Part shown: piece after piece, positions 14,444-24,239 of the stretch
Layout of the letters: every line of letters starts with the position of its first letter
Position numbering within the stretch: position 1 is the stretch's first letter
NCBI RefSeq assembly: GCF_902497875.1
Contig: NZ_CABVHY010000041.1
Location: forward strand, 1 to 49,470
Direction of reading: 5' to 3'
From: Pseudomonas fluorescens
GTDB lineage: Bacteria; Pseudomonadota; Gammaproteobacteria; Pseudomonadales; Pseudomonadaceae
DNA: 49,470 bases
Translations under genes and position numbers: made by a program
The notes under the pieces: generated by a model
Database searches by the model: none
The model's input: the letters and a program-made list of their open reading frames with translations, nothing else
What the model was told of the DNA's origin: nothing

Positions 14444-17400
14444 GGGTTTTGCTCCATAGGGCGATGCTCTCCAGCAGGACCGATTCCTGATACGGCTTGC
14501 CGAGGTAGTCGTTGACGCCGATGGCCATGGCTCGGTCGCGGTGTTTCTGGCCGGTGCGCGAGGTGATCATGATGATCGGCAGGTGCTGTAAGCGCGGATC
14601 GTTGCGGACCTGCATCGCCACTTCGAAACCATCCATGCGCGGCATTTCAATGTCCAGCAGCATCAAGTCCGGCGTGTGCTCCTCCAGCAGCGCCATGGCG
14701 TCGATCCCGTCCTTGGCAGTCAGCACGTTCATGCCCTGGCGTTCGAGCAGGCGGCTGGTGACCTTGCGCACGGTGACTGAATCATCGACCACCATGACCA
14801 GCAGCGGCCGATGTGGCTCGGCGTCGACCGCAGGCTCACCGCCATTGGCCGCACGTGATTGTGGCAAGCGTGCCTGCATGGCGCGGATGTGCGCCAGCAG
14901 ATCGAGAATCAGCACCACCCGGCCATCGCCCAGGATGGTCGCACCGGACAAGCCCTGCACTGCGGAAAACTGCGAACCGAGGCTTTTCACCACGATTTCC
15001 CGGGTGCCGGCCATGGTATCGACTTGGACCGCGATCCGCCGCTCATTGCACTGCACCAGCAGCACCGGTAACGGCAGGCTCTGACCCAGCAGCTTGGGCT
15101 TGGCCACGGTGTGCAGCAACTCGCCGAGGTAGCAGAGTTCGTAGCGTTGCCCGGCGTACTCGTAGACCGGTGGGTCAAGCTGGTAGTAACCTTCGAGCTC
15201 GTTGGGCAAAACCCGAACAATGCCTTCAATGGTGTTCAGCGGGATCGCGTACTGGTCCTCGGCGCACTGCACCATCAACGCACGATTGACCGATACAGTG
15301 AACGGCAGGCGAATGCGAAAGTGCACGCCCTGCCCCGGGGTCGAGTCGATGCTCATGCTGCCGCCCAGTTGCCGGACTTCTTCGTGAACCACGTCCATGC
15401 CAACGCCACGCCCGGAAATCTGGGTGATTTTTTCGGCGGTGGAGAACCCCGGCTGCAGGATGAATTGCAGCACATCGCGGTCGCTGATCTCCAGATCCGG
15501 AGCCAGCAGCCCACGCTTGATCGCCTTGCGCCGCACCGCCTCGAGGGGTATACCGGCGCCGTCATCGCGGATGTCGAATATGATGTCGCCGCCTTCGTGA
15601 GCCAGGTCCAGGGTGATCCGGCCCTGCGCAGGCTTACCGGCCGCGAGCCGCACCTCGGCAGATTCCAGGCCGTGGTCGACCGCATTGCGCAGCATGTGCT
15701 CCAGTGGCGCGACCATGCGTTCAAGTACGTTGCGGTCCATTTCGCTCTCGGCGTTGGCGACAATGAATTCGACGTCTTTGCCCAACTCACTGGCGACCTG
15801 CCGGACAATGCGCTTGAGCCGCGGCAGCATGCGCTCAAAAGGCACCATGCGCGTTCGCATCAGGCCTTCCTGCAAATCGGTATTGATTCGCCCCTGCTGC
15901 TGCAGCAGGCTTTCTGCCTCCTGGTTGCGCCGATCGAGGGTTTCCTTGAGGTCGAGCAAGTCCGACGCCGACTCGAACAAGGCCCGCGACAGCTGCTGCA
16001 ATTGCGAATGACGGTCCATTTCCAATGGGTCGAATTCTTCGTAGCCCAGGCGTTCGGCCTCGACTTGTTGACGGCTGAGAATCCGCCCCTGGGTTTCGGT
16101 GTCCAGGCGCCGCAACTGGTCGCGCATGCGCTCAATAGTGGTTTCCATCTCGCTCAGTGTCACTCGGGCATCGTTGACTTGTTGCTCGATACGGCCACGG
16201 AAGATCGAGGTTTCACCGGCCAGATTGACCAGTTCATCGAGCAGCTCGGCCGAGACCTTGACCATATCGCCGGCCGTGCCGGCTTCGGACTGTAGCGCCG
16301 GCGACTCGGATTTGGCCTGAGCCTGGACCTGGACCTGGACCTGAGAGACGCCCTCGCCTGGGAGCGCCTGCGGCTGTAGATCACCGACAGCAGGATGGGT
16401 GAAGGCGACGATCGCCTCGATCAAGGCCAGGGCGGGTAACACCGGCTTGCCCGCCCGTGCCGCGTCCAGCATCTGCGCGAGCTGGTCATGGCTGCGTTGC
16501 AACAGCGCGAACAACGGCGCCGTCGGTTGCAGCAGGCCGGCTGACAAACCTTCGTAGAGAAATTCCAGTTCATGGGCCAGGTCACCGATCGGCCCGATCT
16601 CGACCATCCGCGCTCCACCCTTGAGGGTGTGCAAGTCACGCAGCAGGGTTTCCACTTCAAGGCGGTTTTGCGGCTCGTCCTGCCAGCGCGACAGCGCCGC
16701 GCCGGAACTGTCGATAATGTCGAAACCTTCCTCGAGGAAGATTTCCAGCAACTCGGGGTCGTGGCTCGCCGAATCGGTCTGGGGCGCGGCCCCTGCCACC
16801 TCGGCGCTGGCGCCGCTGCCCTGACGGAACTCGCGAATCGCCTCGATCAGCTTACCGGGGTCGCTCAGCGGTTGCTGCCTGTGCAGTTGCTCAAGCAACA
16901 CAGCCAAGCGGTCATGGCTCTGCTGGAGCAGTTGTGCGAGTTCACTGGAATGGTTGTAGCGGCGATCGACCAAGCCTTCATAAAGGCTTTCCAGTTCATG
17001 GGCCAGGTCACCGACCGGCCCGACTTCAGCCATCCGCGCACCGCCCTTGAGGGTGTGCAGGTCGCGCTGCAACGACAATAATGGCGCGGCGTTGTCGGGG
17101 TCGTCCAGCCAACGCTGCAAGGCTTGCCCGGCGCTTTCGAGGATATCCACCGCCTCTTCGAGAAAGATCGAGACGATTTCATCGTCCAGATCCAGCGCCA
17201 CCGGCGCCTGCTCCATCTCGCGGGTGGCGGCGCTCAGCTCAGTGATGCTCAGCGTACGACTACCATCACTCCTGATCAGGCCCATGGCCGACGGGTCCAG
17301 GCTCTGGTCGAGCAGATCGCGCAGGGCGCGCACTCGATCCGGCCGGGGGCCGACTTCCTGGCCCGCAGCCAGTTGATCAAGCATGTTGATCAACGCTTCG

Positions 17401-20393
17401 TGGGCGCTGTCGGCCTCATGGAAAAATCGCTCGCTGACCGCCAGGCTGCTCTCTTCCACCGCGCCATACAGGTCAAGCAGGGCTTCGCACAGTTCATCGA
17501 CCGGATGCAGGTCCGCCAGATGCGCGCCTTCGCCGAGGGTGGTCAACTCATCGAGCAGCGCACTGAGTTCCTGGCGTTCTCCGGGATGTTGCTGCCAGCG
17601 ACGCAAGAGGTTCTCAGCGTCGAGCAGGATGTCCATGCCCTGGGCGAGGAAATTGCTGATCAGTTGCGGATCTCGCTTGATCCGCAGACCCGGGTTCGGC
17701 GAGTTGTGCAGGGCTTCCAGGCGCTCGGTCAATAATTTCCGGGTCCGATCGATCAACGACTGCGCGCCGCTGATCCCGGCCAGTGGATCGGTCTTGAGCT
17801 GCTTCAAACTCCGGCGCAATAAACCTTCAGCTTCGAGCAGCAGCTCGACTTCGTCCAGGTCCAGTGCAATCTGGTGCGCCTTGTATTCACGGGTCAGCTG
17901 GTCCAGCGGTTTCGCCAGTTCGGCAATTGGCAACACGCCAGCCATGTAGGCGCTGCCTTTGAGGGTGTGCAGTGCACGCTGCAACTCATCGCTGGCCTGT
18001 AGCGGCAGGTGTTCGGCGGCTTGATCGAGAAAGTGGTTGAGGCTGTCGAGGTGGCTTTCAGCTTCGTTGCGGAAGATCTCCAGCAACTGCGGATCGAGAA
18101 CCTCCGGCGTTTGCGCAACAGCGTCCGAAGCCTGCTCATCGCCCTTGGTCAGCCCATGGGCACGAGCGGCCAACTGGTCGACATCATCGCGCTGGCGCTG
18201 GGTGTTAGCGGCGAACTCGCCGATCAGTCCGGGCAATAACTGCAGAACGTCATCGAGCAATTGCTGCACCTGTGGCCCGGGTTCGACGCTGCGCTCCAGA
18301 ACCCGATTGAGCAGGTTTTCCACGGCCCAGGCCAGCTCCCCCAGCACCAGTGCACGGACCATGCGGCCACTGCCTTTGAGGGTATGGAAGGCGCGGCGCA
18401 ATTCGCTCAATGCGTCTTTGTTGTCGGGATTGGCCAACCATTGCGGCAGGTATTCACGCAATACTTCGAGGACCTCGTCGGTCTCTTCGAGAAAGACTTC
18501 CCGCAACTCGTCATCCACCGGCGCTTCATCGTCCGGTGGTGGCAGCAGGCTGCCCGGCGTATGCAAGGCCGGCGGGTTGAGGACGGAAACCGGGCTGGCC
18601 AACACCTGCGCCAGGGACTGCACCACTTCAGGGTCGTCCAGCGCTTGCAGGTCCTGCATCACCAGGGCTTCGCTGGGGCTGAGCATTTCATTGAGCAGCG
18701 GTACTTGCTGCGGGGTCGGGAAATATCCCAAGGCAGCCAGGCTCTCCTCGGCGACATCCAGTACCTGTTCGCCGGGCGCCTGAGCGTCCTCGCTCAAGCG
18801 TTCGAGGTAGTACTCGACGCTGGTAATGACATCGGCCAGATTGTCCAGCTGTTGCCAGTCGGGTTGCAGTCTGTCGACCAGCAAATGCTCGCGAATGTAG
18901 CCGTTACAGGCCTCCAGCAGGCTCGCCGCACGGCTCAACGGAATCATCGCCAATGCACCGCGAACCTGGGTCAGCAACTCCGGCAGCGGTTGCAGATGTT
19001 GACGGTCCCAGCCGGCGTCGATGTAGTCGACGATGGTGTCCTTGGCTTGCTGCATACAGATCCGCGCTTCCTTGATCACCAGTTGGTGGATCTGCGTCAG
19101 GTCGGTAGTCGGCAGTCGGCTTTCTTCCCGGCTTTCCGGCTCGACGGTGCCGACCATCCCGGCCAGGGTCGCCTCGACGTACAACAAGGCCCCGGCCACG
19201 TCCATGAGGATCGCGTCATTGGGTTCACGCTGTCCCTGGGCCAGGCTCAGGACCACCGCCAGTTGATCAATGATCACCTTGCGCGGCTGGCCGAAACCCA
19301 GCACTGCCAGGGTGTCGGCGATTTGCCGCAGCGGTGCAAGCAAGCTGTCGAGGTCGGAAGCATGCTGGCGGTCGCTGCGCACGAACAGATCCAGGCGCTC
19401 CTTGACCCGCACCAGTTCTTCGCACAACGCGGCCAGTACCGAACGCATGGCATCCCGGTCCGGGCCAGCCAGGCGGGCGCGCTCTTCGTCGACCAACGCA
19501 CTGTTGGGCAGCGCGTCATCGAGTCCGTAACTTTCTTTCATGGTCTGCATCTGCCCGGTGGGGTATTCGGCTTTGGCTATATAGAACAATAGGCTCTTGA
19601 GCAATTCTTGCGGGGCCGGTTGATTGATTCCGGCCATTCCTTGCTCGAGCAAGCGCTTGAGTTCCTTGTCGGTGTCTTTGAGCAGGCTGCGCAAGGCTGG
19701 ACTGTTGGCAATACTGCCTGCGAGCATGCCTTCCACCAGCGCCGAGGCGACCTTCCATAACGGGCTCAGGGGCGCATTGCGGCAAAGTCCTTCAAGACGC
19801 TCGAAGACCTTGACCAGATAACCCAGATGGGTTCGATCATCCTGCTCGCGCAGCAACCCGACCAACGCCATTTGCAGCATCTGGCGCAACTTGCGCAACA
19901 CACTTGGCAAGTCCGCCGGTTCGAGCAGTGCCAGGGCTTCCTCGCTGAGCGCTGGCAAGTCCAGTAGCTGCGGGCTGAACAGGCTGGTTTCCGACAACAG
20001 GCTTTCACCGCGGGCGCTGCGCAGATCATTGAGCAGCGGTAACACCACCAGGGGAAGATCGTGGCGGGCGCTGTGTATAAGGTCGAGGTAGATCGGCAAC
20101 TGGCCAAGCGCTTGCTGCAACAGCCGGATCGCTTCGTCGCGATGATTGACGCGGTTCTGTTCCAGGGCCAGCGCCAGTTCTTCCATTTCTTCGGCGAGCA
20201 AGGCCGCGCCATAGAACTCGACCATCTGCAAACTGCCGTGGACCTGATGGATGTACGCCAGGCACTGGCTGAGCGCACGCACCGCCTGCGAGTCGGCAAC
20301 CAGGCTGTCGAGTGCCCGGCTGGCTTGCTTCAGCGTTTCGGCAATTTCGCCTTTGACCCATTCGAGGGCTACATAGTCGTGGCGATCACCCAT
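14436..20393 (-). CDS. chpA: Hybrid chemotaxis histidine kinase of the type IV pilus system
   Basis: A very large (1,985-residue) CheA-type kinase. Counting from the ATG at 20393, intact HPt phosphorylation motifs occur at His ~670 (FHTLKGSGRM), ~809 (LHTLKGSAYM), ~1113 and ~1255 (both LHTLKGGARM). Earlier and intervening HPt-like modules are degenerate, for example HQVHGSLQM at ~49-57 and a segment near 950 lacking the His. Dimerisation and ATPase regions span ~1375-1700 (N box HMLRNAVDHGLES, G box SGRGVGMDVVHEE), then a CheW-like domain and a C-terminal receiver with Asp ~1913 (LLDIEMPRMDG) and Lys ~1966. It relays PilJ signals to PilG and PilH. GGAG precedes the start. It overlaps chpC; 38 bp separate it from pilJ, with no pilK between. 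Confidence 0.95.
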   Translation of the reverse strand: MGDRHDYVALEWVKGEIAETLKQASRALDSLVADSQAVRALSQCLAYIHQVHGSLQMVEFYGAALLAEEMEELALALEQNRVNHRDEAIRLLQQALGQLPIYLDLIHSARHDLPLVVLPLLNDLRSARGESLLSETSLFSPQLLDLPALSEEALALLEPADLPSVLRKLRQMLQMALVGLLREQDDRTHLGYLVKVFERLEGLCRNAPLSPLWKVASALVEGMLAGSIANSPALRSLLKDTDKELKRLLEQGMAGINQPAPQELLKSLLFYIAKAEYPTGQMQTMKESYGLDDALPNSALVDEERARLAGPDRDAMRSVLAALCEELVRVKERLDLFVRSDRQHASDLDSLLAPLRQIADTLAVLGFGQPRKVIIDQLAVVLSLAQGQREPNDAILMDVAGALLYVEATLAGMVGTVEPESREESRLPTTDLTQIHQLVIKEARICMQQAKDTIVDYIDAGWDRQHLQPLPELLTQVRGALAMIPLSRAASLLEACNGYIREHLLVDRLQPDWQQLDNLADVITSVEYYLERLSEDAQAPGEQVLDVAEESLAALGYFPTPQQVPLLNEMLSPSEALVMQDLQALDDPEVVQSLAQVLASPVSVLNPPALHTPGSLLPPPDDEAPVDDELREVFLEETDEVLEVLREYLPQWLANPDNKDALSELRRAFHTLKGSGRMVRALVLGELAWAVENLLNRVLERSVEPGPQVQQLLDDVLQLLPGLIGEFAANTQRQRDDVDQLAARAHGLTKGDEQASDAVAQTPEVLDPQLLEIFRNEAESHLDSLNHFLDQAAEHLPLQASDELQRALHTLKGSAYMAGVLPIAELAKPLDQLTREYKAHQIALDLDEVELLLEAEGLLRRSLKQLKTDPLAGISGAQSLIDRTRKLLTERLEALHNSPNPGLRIKRDPQLISNFLAQGMDILLDAENLLRRWQQHPGERQELSALLDELTTLGEGAHLADLHPVDELCEALLDLYGAVEESSLAVSERFFHEADSAHEALINMLDQLAAGQEVGPRPDRVRALRDLLDQSLDPSAMGLIRSDGSRTLSITELSAATREMEQAPVALDLDDEIVSIFLEEAVDILESAGQALQRWLDDPDNAAPLLSLQRDLHTLKGGARMAEVGPVGDLAHELESLYEGLVDRRYNHSSELAQLLQQSHDRLAVLLEQLHRQQPLSDPGKLIEAIREFRQGSGASAEVAGAAPQTDSASHDPELLEIFLEEGFDIIDSSGAALSRWQDEPQNRLEVETLLRDLHTLKGGARMVEIGPIGDLAHELEFLYEGLSAGLLQPTAPLFALLQRSHDQLAQMLDAARAGKPVLPALALIEAIVAFTHPAVGDLQPQALPGEGVSQVQVQVQAQAKSESPALQSEAGTAGDMVKVSAELLDELVNLAGETSIFRGRIEQQVNDARVTLSEMETTIERMRDQLRRLDTETQGRILSRQQVEAERLGYEEFDPLEMDRHSQLQQLSRALFESASDLLDLKETLDRRNQEAESLLQQQGRINTDLQEGLMRTRMVPFERMLPRLKRIVRQVASELGKDVEFIVANAESEMDRNVLERMVAPLEHMLRNAVDHGLESAEVRLAAGKPAQGRITLDLAHEGGDIIFDIRDDGAGIPLEAVRRKAIKRGLLAPDLEISDRDVLQFILQPGFSTAEKITQISGRGVGMDVVHEEVRQLGGSMSIDSTPGQGVHFRIRLPFTVSVNRALMVQCAEDQYAIPLNTIEGIVRVLPNELEGYYQLDPPVYEYAGQRYELCYLGELLHTVAKPKLLGQSLPLPVLLVQCNERRIAVQVDTMAGTREIVVKSLGSQFSAVQGLSGATILGDGRVVLILDLLAHIRAMQARLPQSRAANGGEPAVDAEPHRPLLVMVVDDSVTVRKVTSRLLERQGMNVLTAKDGIDAMALLEEHTPDLMLLDIEMPRMDGFEVAMQVRNDPRLQHLPIIMITSRTGQKHRDRAMAIGVNDYLGKPYQESVLLESIALWSKTHA

Positions 20394-20431
20394 AACCACT
20401 CCACTCTGTTTTCATACCCGGCATGCACTGC

Positions 20432-22492
20432 TCACGCTTTATCCGCTGCCGGCTCCGATGCGGCAGGCAAGGTGAAACCGGACACCGAACGCCGCAGCTG
20501 ACTGGCCATTTTCGCCAGGTTGCCGATACTCTCGGCGGTGGCGGTCGAACCGGACGAGGTTTGCGTGGTTATCTGCTGGATCACGTTCATCGTCAAGGAT
20601 ATCTGACCCGCCGAGGACGTCTGCTGCTGCGCCGCGTTGGAAATGCTCTGGATCAAGGCCGCCAGGGTTTTCGACACGCCTTCGATTTCTTCCAGAGCGA
20701 CTCCGGCATCTTGAGCCAGTCGCGCGCCGCGCACCACTTCAGTGGTGGTCTGCTCCATGGAAATCACCGCTTCGTTGGTATCGGTCTGGATCGCCCGTAC
20801 CAGGGTCTCGATTTGCCGGGTGGCGGCCGACGAGCGCTCCGCCAGCCGCTGGACTTCATCGGCGACTACCGCGAAGCCGCGCCCCGCGTCACCGGCCATG
20901 GAGGCCTGAATCGCCGCGTTGAGCGCGAGAATGTTGGTTTGATCGGCAATGTCGTCGATCAGGCTGACTATGTCGCCAATTTCCTGGGAAGACTCACCCA
21001 GGCGCTTGATTCGTTTTGCCGTATCCTGAATCTGCTCGCGAATGTTGTCCATGCCGTGAATGGTGTTGTGCACCACCTCGTTGCCCTTGTTCGCGATCTC
21101 CACCGACCGCTCGGCCACCGCCGACGACTCTGCGGCGTTGGCGGACACCTGATCGATGGACTCGGCCATGTCGTTGATCGCCGCCGACGCCTCGCTGATC
21201 TGCTGCGCCTGATGCTCGGAGGCCTGCGCCAGATGCATCGCGGTGGCCTGGGTTTCCTGCACAGCGGCGGCGACCTGGCCTGCGGTGAGGTTGATGGTTG
21301 CCACCAGGTCGCGCAATTGATCGACCGAGTAGTTGATCGAGTCGGCAATGGTGCCCGTGAAGTCTTCGGTCACCGAGGCGGTCACCGTCAGGTCACCGTC
21401 GGCCAGGTCTTCGATCTCGTCGAGCAGACGCATGATCGCGTTCTGATTACGCTCGTTCTTCTCGGCGGTCTCGCGCAACTGGCGATTGGTTTCACGAACC
21501 ATCACCAGCCCGATCAGAATGATCGAGGTCAACGCCGCCAGGCCCAGCACATAACCGCCGATGGTATGAGTGGTGCGCCCGGCCGCCAGGTTTTCGAAAC
21601 CGGTGGCCAGCAGCGAGGCTTCATCGAGGAGGGTTTGCGAGAGGCTGAATATGTGGCTCGCCGACTCCCGGACCTTGAACAGTTCGGGCGAGGTTTCGAG
21701 GATTTCATCCACCGAGCCCGAAACGAATTCGAACAGCTCGGCAATTTCGGTCAGCCGGGAACGGGCGTCGCGGTCCTCGACCTGGCTGATTTTCAACGCT
21801 GAATTGCCTTGCAGCATGCCGTTGAGCACCTGACCAAAACGTGCCGCATCACGACCAAAGGTATCGGCGGCCTGCACCGCATTGTCGTCACCGGCCAGCA
21901 CTGTGTTCACCGCACCGAGAATGCGTTCGGCCAATAGCGTCTGCCGCTGGGCCACGGCTACCTGGCTGGCGGGTGCCCCGCGCTGCAGCAGGATCTCCAC
22001 GACTTTTTCGTATTCGACCTGCAATTGCGGCACGGTCTCGGCCAGTGTCGCCGCGACCTGGTGCAAGGACAGCACGGTCTGCTCACTGGACAGGATCGCG
22101 TCGGTGTTTTTCAGCAAACGCTCCCAATCCAGCTGCACCGCACGCATTTCCGGACGCACTTCCCGGGGCGCGCCGGGCAGGCCGGTGGCCGTATCACCTT
22201 TCTTGAGGTAACCCCAGCGTCGCGCAAAATCGTTGCGCGCGTCGCTCAGCAGCTTGAATGCCGCAGCCTTTCCGGCGGCCGCTTCGGTCGCGTTCTTGGC
22301 GATGCGCTGGGACAGCACCCGCAGTTCACCGGCGTGGCCGATGTACTGCTTGTCGTAATTGGCTTGGGTGTTGAGATAGGCAAAATTGGCGAACAGCAGC
22401 ATGATGAACACGATCAGTGCCATGAACAGCACGATGATCTGCGAACGGCTGCGCGACCCTTCCATTGGCTTGCCTGTTTTTGCTTTTATCAT
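20432..22492 (-). CDS. pilJ: Twitching-motility methyl-accepting protein
   Basis: A 686-residue chemoreceptor. First membrane helix at ~17-38 (IIVLFMALIVFIMLLFANFA), then the PilJ-type periplasmic domain with GHAGELRVLSQRIAKNATEA near its start, a second helix at ~310-332 (YVLGLAALTSIILIGLVMV), a HAMP region and the cytoplasmic signalling hairpin whose tip reads IADQTNILALNAAIQASMAG at ~511-530. That tip differs from the usual AIEAARAG, as in other PilJ proteins. PilJ senses pilus-related or surface signals and activates ChpA. I kept the start at 22492, matching the length of the family's N terminus; the ribosome site is weak. It is separated from pilI by a REPIN. Confidence 0.95.
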   Translation of the reverse strand: MIKAKTGKPMEGSRSRSQIIVLFMALIVFIMLLFANFAYLNTQANYDKQYIGHAGELRVLSQRIAKNATEAAAGKAAAFKLLSDARNDFARRWGYLKKGDTATGLPGAPREVRPEMRAVQLDWERLLKNTDAILSSEQTVLSLHQVAATLAETVPQLQVEYEKVVEILLQRGAPASQVAVAQRQTLLAERILGAVNTVLAGDDNAVQAADTFGRDAARFGQVLNGMLQGNSALKISQVEDRDARSRLTEIAELFEFVSGSVDEILETSPELFKVRESASHIFSLSQTLLDEASLLATGFENLAAGRTTHTIGGYVLGLAALTSIILIGLVMVRETNRQLRETAEKNERNQNAIMRLLDEIEDLADGDLTVTASVTEDFTGTIADSINYSVDQLRDLVATINLTAGQVAAAVQETQATAMHLAQASEHQAQQISEASAAINDMAESIDQVSANAAESSAVAERSVEIANKGNEVVHNTIHGMDNIREQIQDTAKRIKRLGESSQEIGDIVSLIDDIADQTNILALNAAIQASMAGDAGRGFAVVADEVQRLAERSSAATRQIETLVRAIQTDTNEAVISMEQTTTEVVRGARLAQDAGVALEEIEGVSKTLAALIQSISNAAQQQTSSAGQISLTMNVIQQITTQTSSGSTATAESIGNLAKMASQLRRSVSGFTLPAASEPAADKA

Positions 22493-22532
22493 CGGTATTC
22501 GCCTAAACAGCTAAATTCTCTGTGGCCGCCTT

Positions 22533-22603
22533 AAAAGATCGCAGCCTACGGCAGCTCCTACAGGTATCGCGTACGGCGTAAGAGCTGCCGCAGGCTGTGA
22601 TCC
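22533..22603. repeat. REPIN, family B, inside the pil-chp cluster
   Basis: Left arm AAAAGATCGCAGCCTACGGC, right arm GTAAGAGCTGCCGCAGGCTG then TGATCCT. It occupies most of the 154-bp gap between pilI and pilJ. Confidence 0.85.
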
Positions 22604-22646
22604 TGGCGATGCCGAACGCGCCGAAAGTCTATGAGAAGACCTCTTT

Positions 22647-23186
22647 TTACAGGGCCACATCCATAAACCCCGGCGACCGCGCCAGGGCGAACGGACTGAA
22701 GACCCGCCAGAGTTGCTCGCGCTGGAACTGCCCCTTCACGAACGGTGCAATCGCGCCTTCCAGCGCCTGCGCCGCCACCGACTCCAGACAGTCCTGTGCA
22801 AAATGCTGCAAGCCGAACACTTCATCCACCAGCAAACCGGCAAATACGTCCTGGTGCTCGACCACCAGCACCCGTCGCTGTTTGCGCACTGTCGACAGCT
22901 CGTGGCCGAAGAAACCGCACAGGTCCATAATTGGCAACAGCCTTCCACGCAGATTGGCCACACCTTTGACCCAGGGTTTTACCCCGGGCAGTACGGTATA
23001 ACGCGGCTCATGCAGCACCTCACTGACTTCGCCCATCGGCGCGACGTACCAGCATTCGCCGATACGAAAGCCGATCCCGCTCCAGCTCTGCTGGCGGGTT
23101 TCCTGAGACGGCAAATCCGCCGCCAGCAGGCGACAGCGGTGGTCGATCTCCAGCAGCAGCTCGAAAGCCGTTTGCGACTCGGTCAT
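22647..23186 (-). CDS. pilI: CheW-like protein PilI
   Basis: A 179-residue CheW-domain adaptor that links PilJ to ChpA. Recognisable stretches are the N-terminal MTESQTAFELLLEIDHRCRL, WSGIGFRIGECWYVAPMGEV, HEPRYTVLPGVKPWVKGVAN and RGRLLPIMDLCGFFGHE. I chose the ATG at 23186, 10 bp after the pilH stop, where PilI proteins normally begin; a frame to 23216 would overlap pilH. Very tight spacing to pilH implies one transcript with pilG and pilH. Confidence 0.94.
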   Translation of the reverse strand: MTESQTAFELLLEIDHRCRLLAADLPSQETRQQSWSGIGFRIGECWYVAPMGEVSEVLHEPRYTVLPGVKPWVKGVANLRGRLLPIMDLCGFFGHELSTVRKQRRVLVVEHQDVFAGLLVDEVFGLQHFAQDCLESVAAQALEGAIAPFVKGQFQREQLWRVFSPFALARSPGFMDVAL

Positions 23187-23196
23187 ACGAGCGCCG

Positions 23197-23562
23197 TCAG
23201 CCGGCCAGGACCGCATTCAAGGTTTTAATCAGGGTTTCTTCATCCACAGGTTTCGTCAGGTAGTCCTTGGCGCCTTGGCGGGTGCCCCAGACCTTGTCGG
23301 TTTCCTGATCCTTGGTGGTGATGATGATCACCGGGATGTGCCCGGTATCCGGGTCTTTGGTCAACTGGCGAGTTGCCTGGAAACCATTGAGGCCAGGCAT
23401 GACGATGTCCATCAGCACGGCATCGGGTTTTTCCTGGCGCGCCAGGGCCACGCCGTCGGCGCCGTTTTCAGCCTTCAACACTTCATGGCCGTGCTTTTCC
23501 AGCATGCCAGTCAGTTTGTACATTTCAGTCGGCGAGTCATCGACGATCAGGATACGTGCCAT
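23197..23562 (-). CDS. pilH: Response regulator PilH
   Basis: A single-domain CheY-like receiver of 121 residues, the standard PilH length. Acidic pocket DD at residues 8-9, phosphoacceptor Asp52 (VLMDIVMPGLNG) and Lys104 (DYLTKPVDEE). In P. aeruginosa PilH counteracts or modulates PilG output and affects pilus retraction. GGGGAAG precedes the ATG at 23562, so I reject the in-frame codon four residues earlier. It follows pilG after 43 bp and precedes pilI by 10 bp. Confidence 0.96.
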   Translation of the reverse strand: MARILIVDDSPTEMYKLTGMLEKHGHEVLKAENGADGVALARQEKPDAVLMDIVMPGLNGFQATRQLTKDPDTGHIPVIIITTKDQETDKVWGTRQGAKDYLTKPVDEETLIKTLNAVLAG

Positions 23563-23605
23563 GGTCTTCCCCATTCGAGTAGGCGTGCGGCCCGCTGGCC
23601 GGACG

Positions 23606-24013
23606 TCAATGTGCTTGTTCTACTGCAGCGAAACCCGGCACATGGGCCTTGATCGCGCTCAGCAGTTCTTCCTTGCTGAAAGGCTTGGTCAAAAACTGGT
23701 CAGAGCCGACGATCCGCCCCTTGGCCTTGTCGAACAGACCGTCCTTGGAGGACAGCATAATGACCGGCGTGGACTTGAACGCACTGTTGTTCTTGATCAG
23801 TGCGCAAGTCTGATAACCATCCAGGCGCGGCATCATGATGTCGACGAAGATAATCCCGGGATGATTGTCGGCAATCTTGGCCAGGGCATCGAAACCATCG
23901 ACCGCCGTGATCACTTCACAACCCACGTTTTTCAACAGCGTTTCGGCGGTGCGGCGAATCGTCTTCGAATCGTCGATCACCATGACTTTCAAGGCGCTGG
24001 AATGCTGTTCCAT
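23606..24013 (-). CDS. pilG: Response regulator PilG
   Basis: A 135-residue CheY-like receiver, first gene of the Chp cluster. Acidic residues Asp14-Asp15 (VMVIDDSKTIRR), phosphoacceptor Asp58 (IIFVDIMMPRLDG) and Lys110 (QFLTKPFSKEE). In P. aeruginosa phosphorylated PilG promotes pilus extension and cAMP signalling. The ATG at 24013 gives the usual family length; the frame extends upstream to 24106 but that part is not PilG-like. The gene is divergent from gshB across about 225 bp, which must hold both promoters. Confidence 0.96.
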   Translation of the reverse strand: MEQHSSALKVMVIDDSKTIRRTAETLLKNVGCEVITAVDGFDALAKIADNHPGIIFVDIMMPRLDGYQTCALIKNNSAFKSTPVIMLSSKDGLFDKAKGRIVGSDQFLTKPFSKEELLSAIKAHVPGFAAVEQAH

Positions 24014-24239
24014 ATCTGCTCTACCATCGCCACAGCGAATCGTTTTTATCCATGCACGGGTTACCAGAGCTCGAACCCCTTGATGTTCAAGGGCTCGGCG
24101 CCGCATGGGAGCCTTTTTAGCACAGTCGCAAGGTTCAATCTATCGGCCGACCCGCAAGGTGGTTTTTCCTTGACCGGGAACAAGCCGGGCGCCACTCTGA
24201 CGCCACTTTTCAGCGCCCAATTTTCCAGAGGAATCACCC

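Noticed and set aside
18261..19592. 443-codon open frame opposite chpA
   Set aside because: Shadow of chpA; chpA shows conserved kinase and HPt motifs throughout this stretch.
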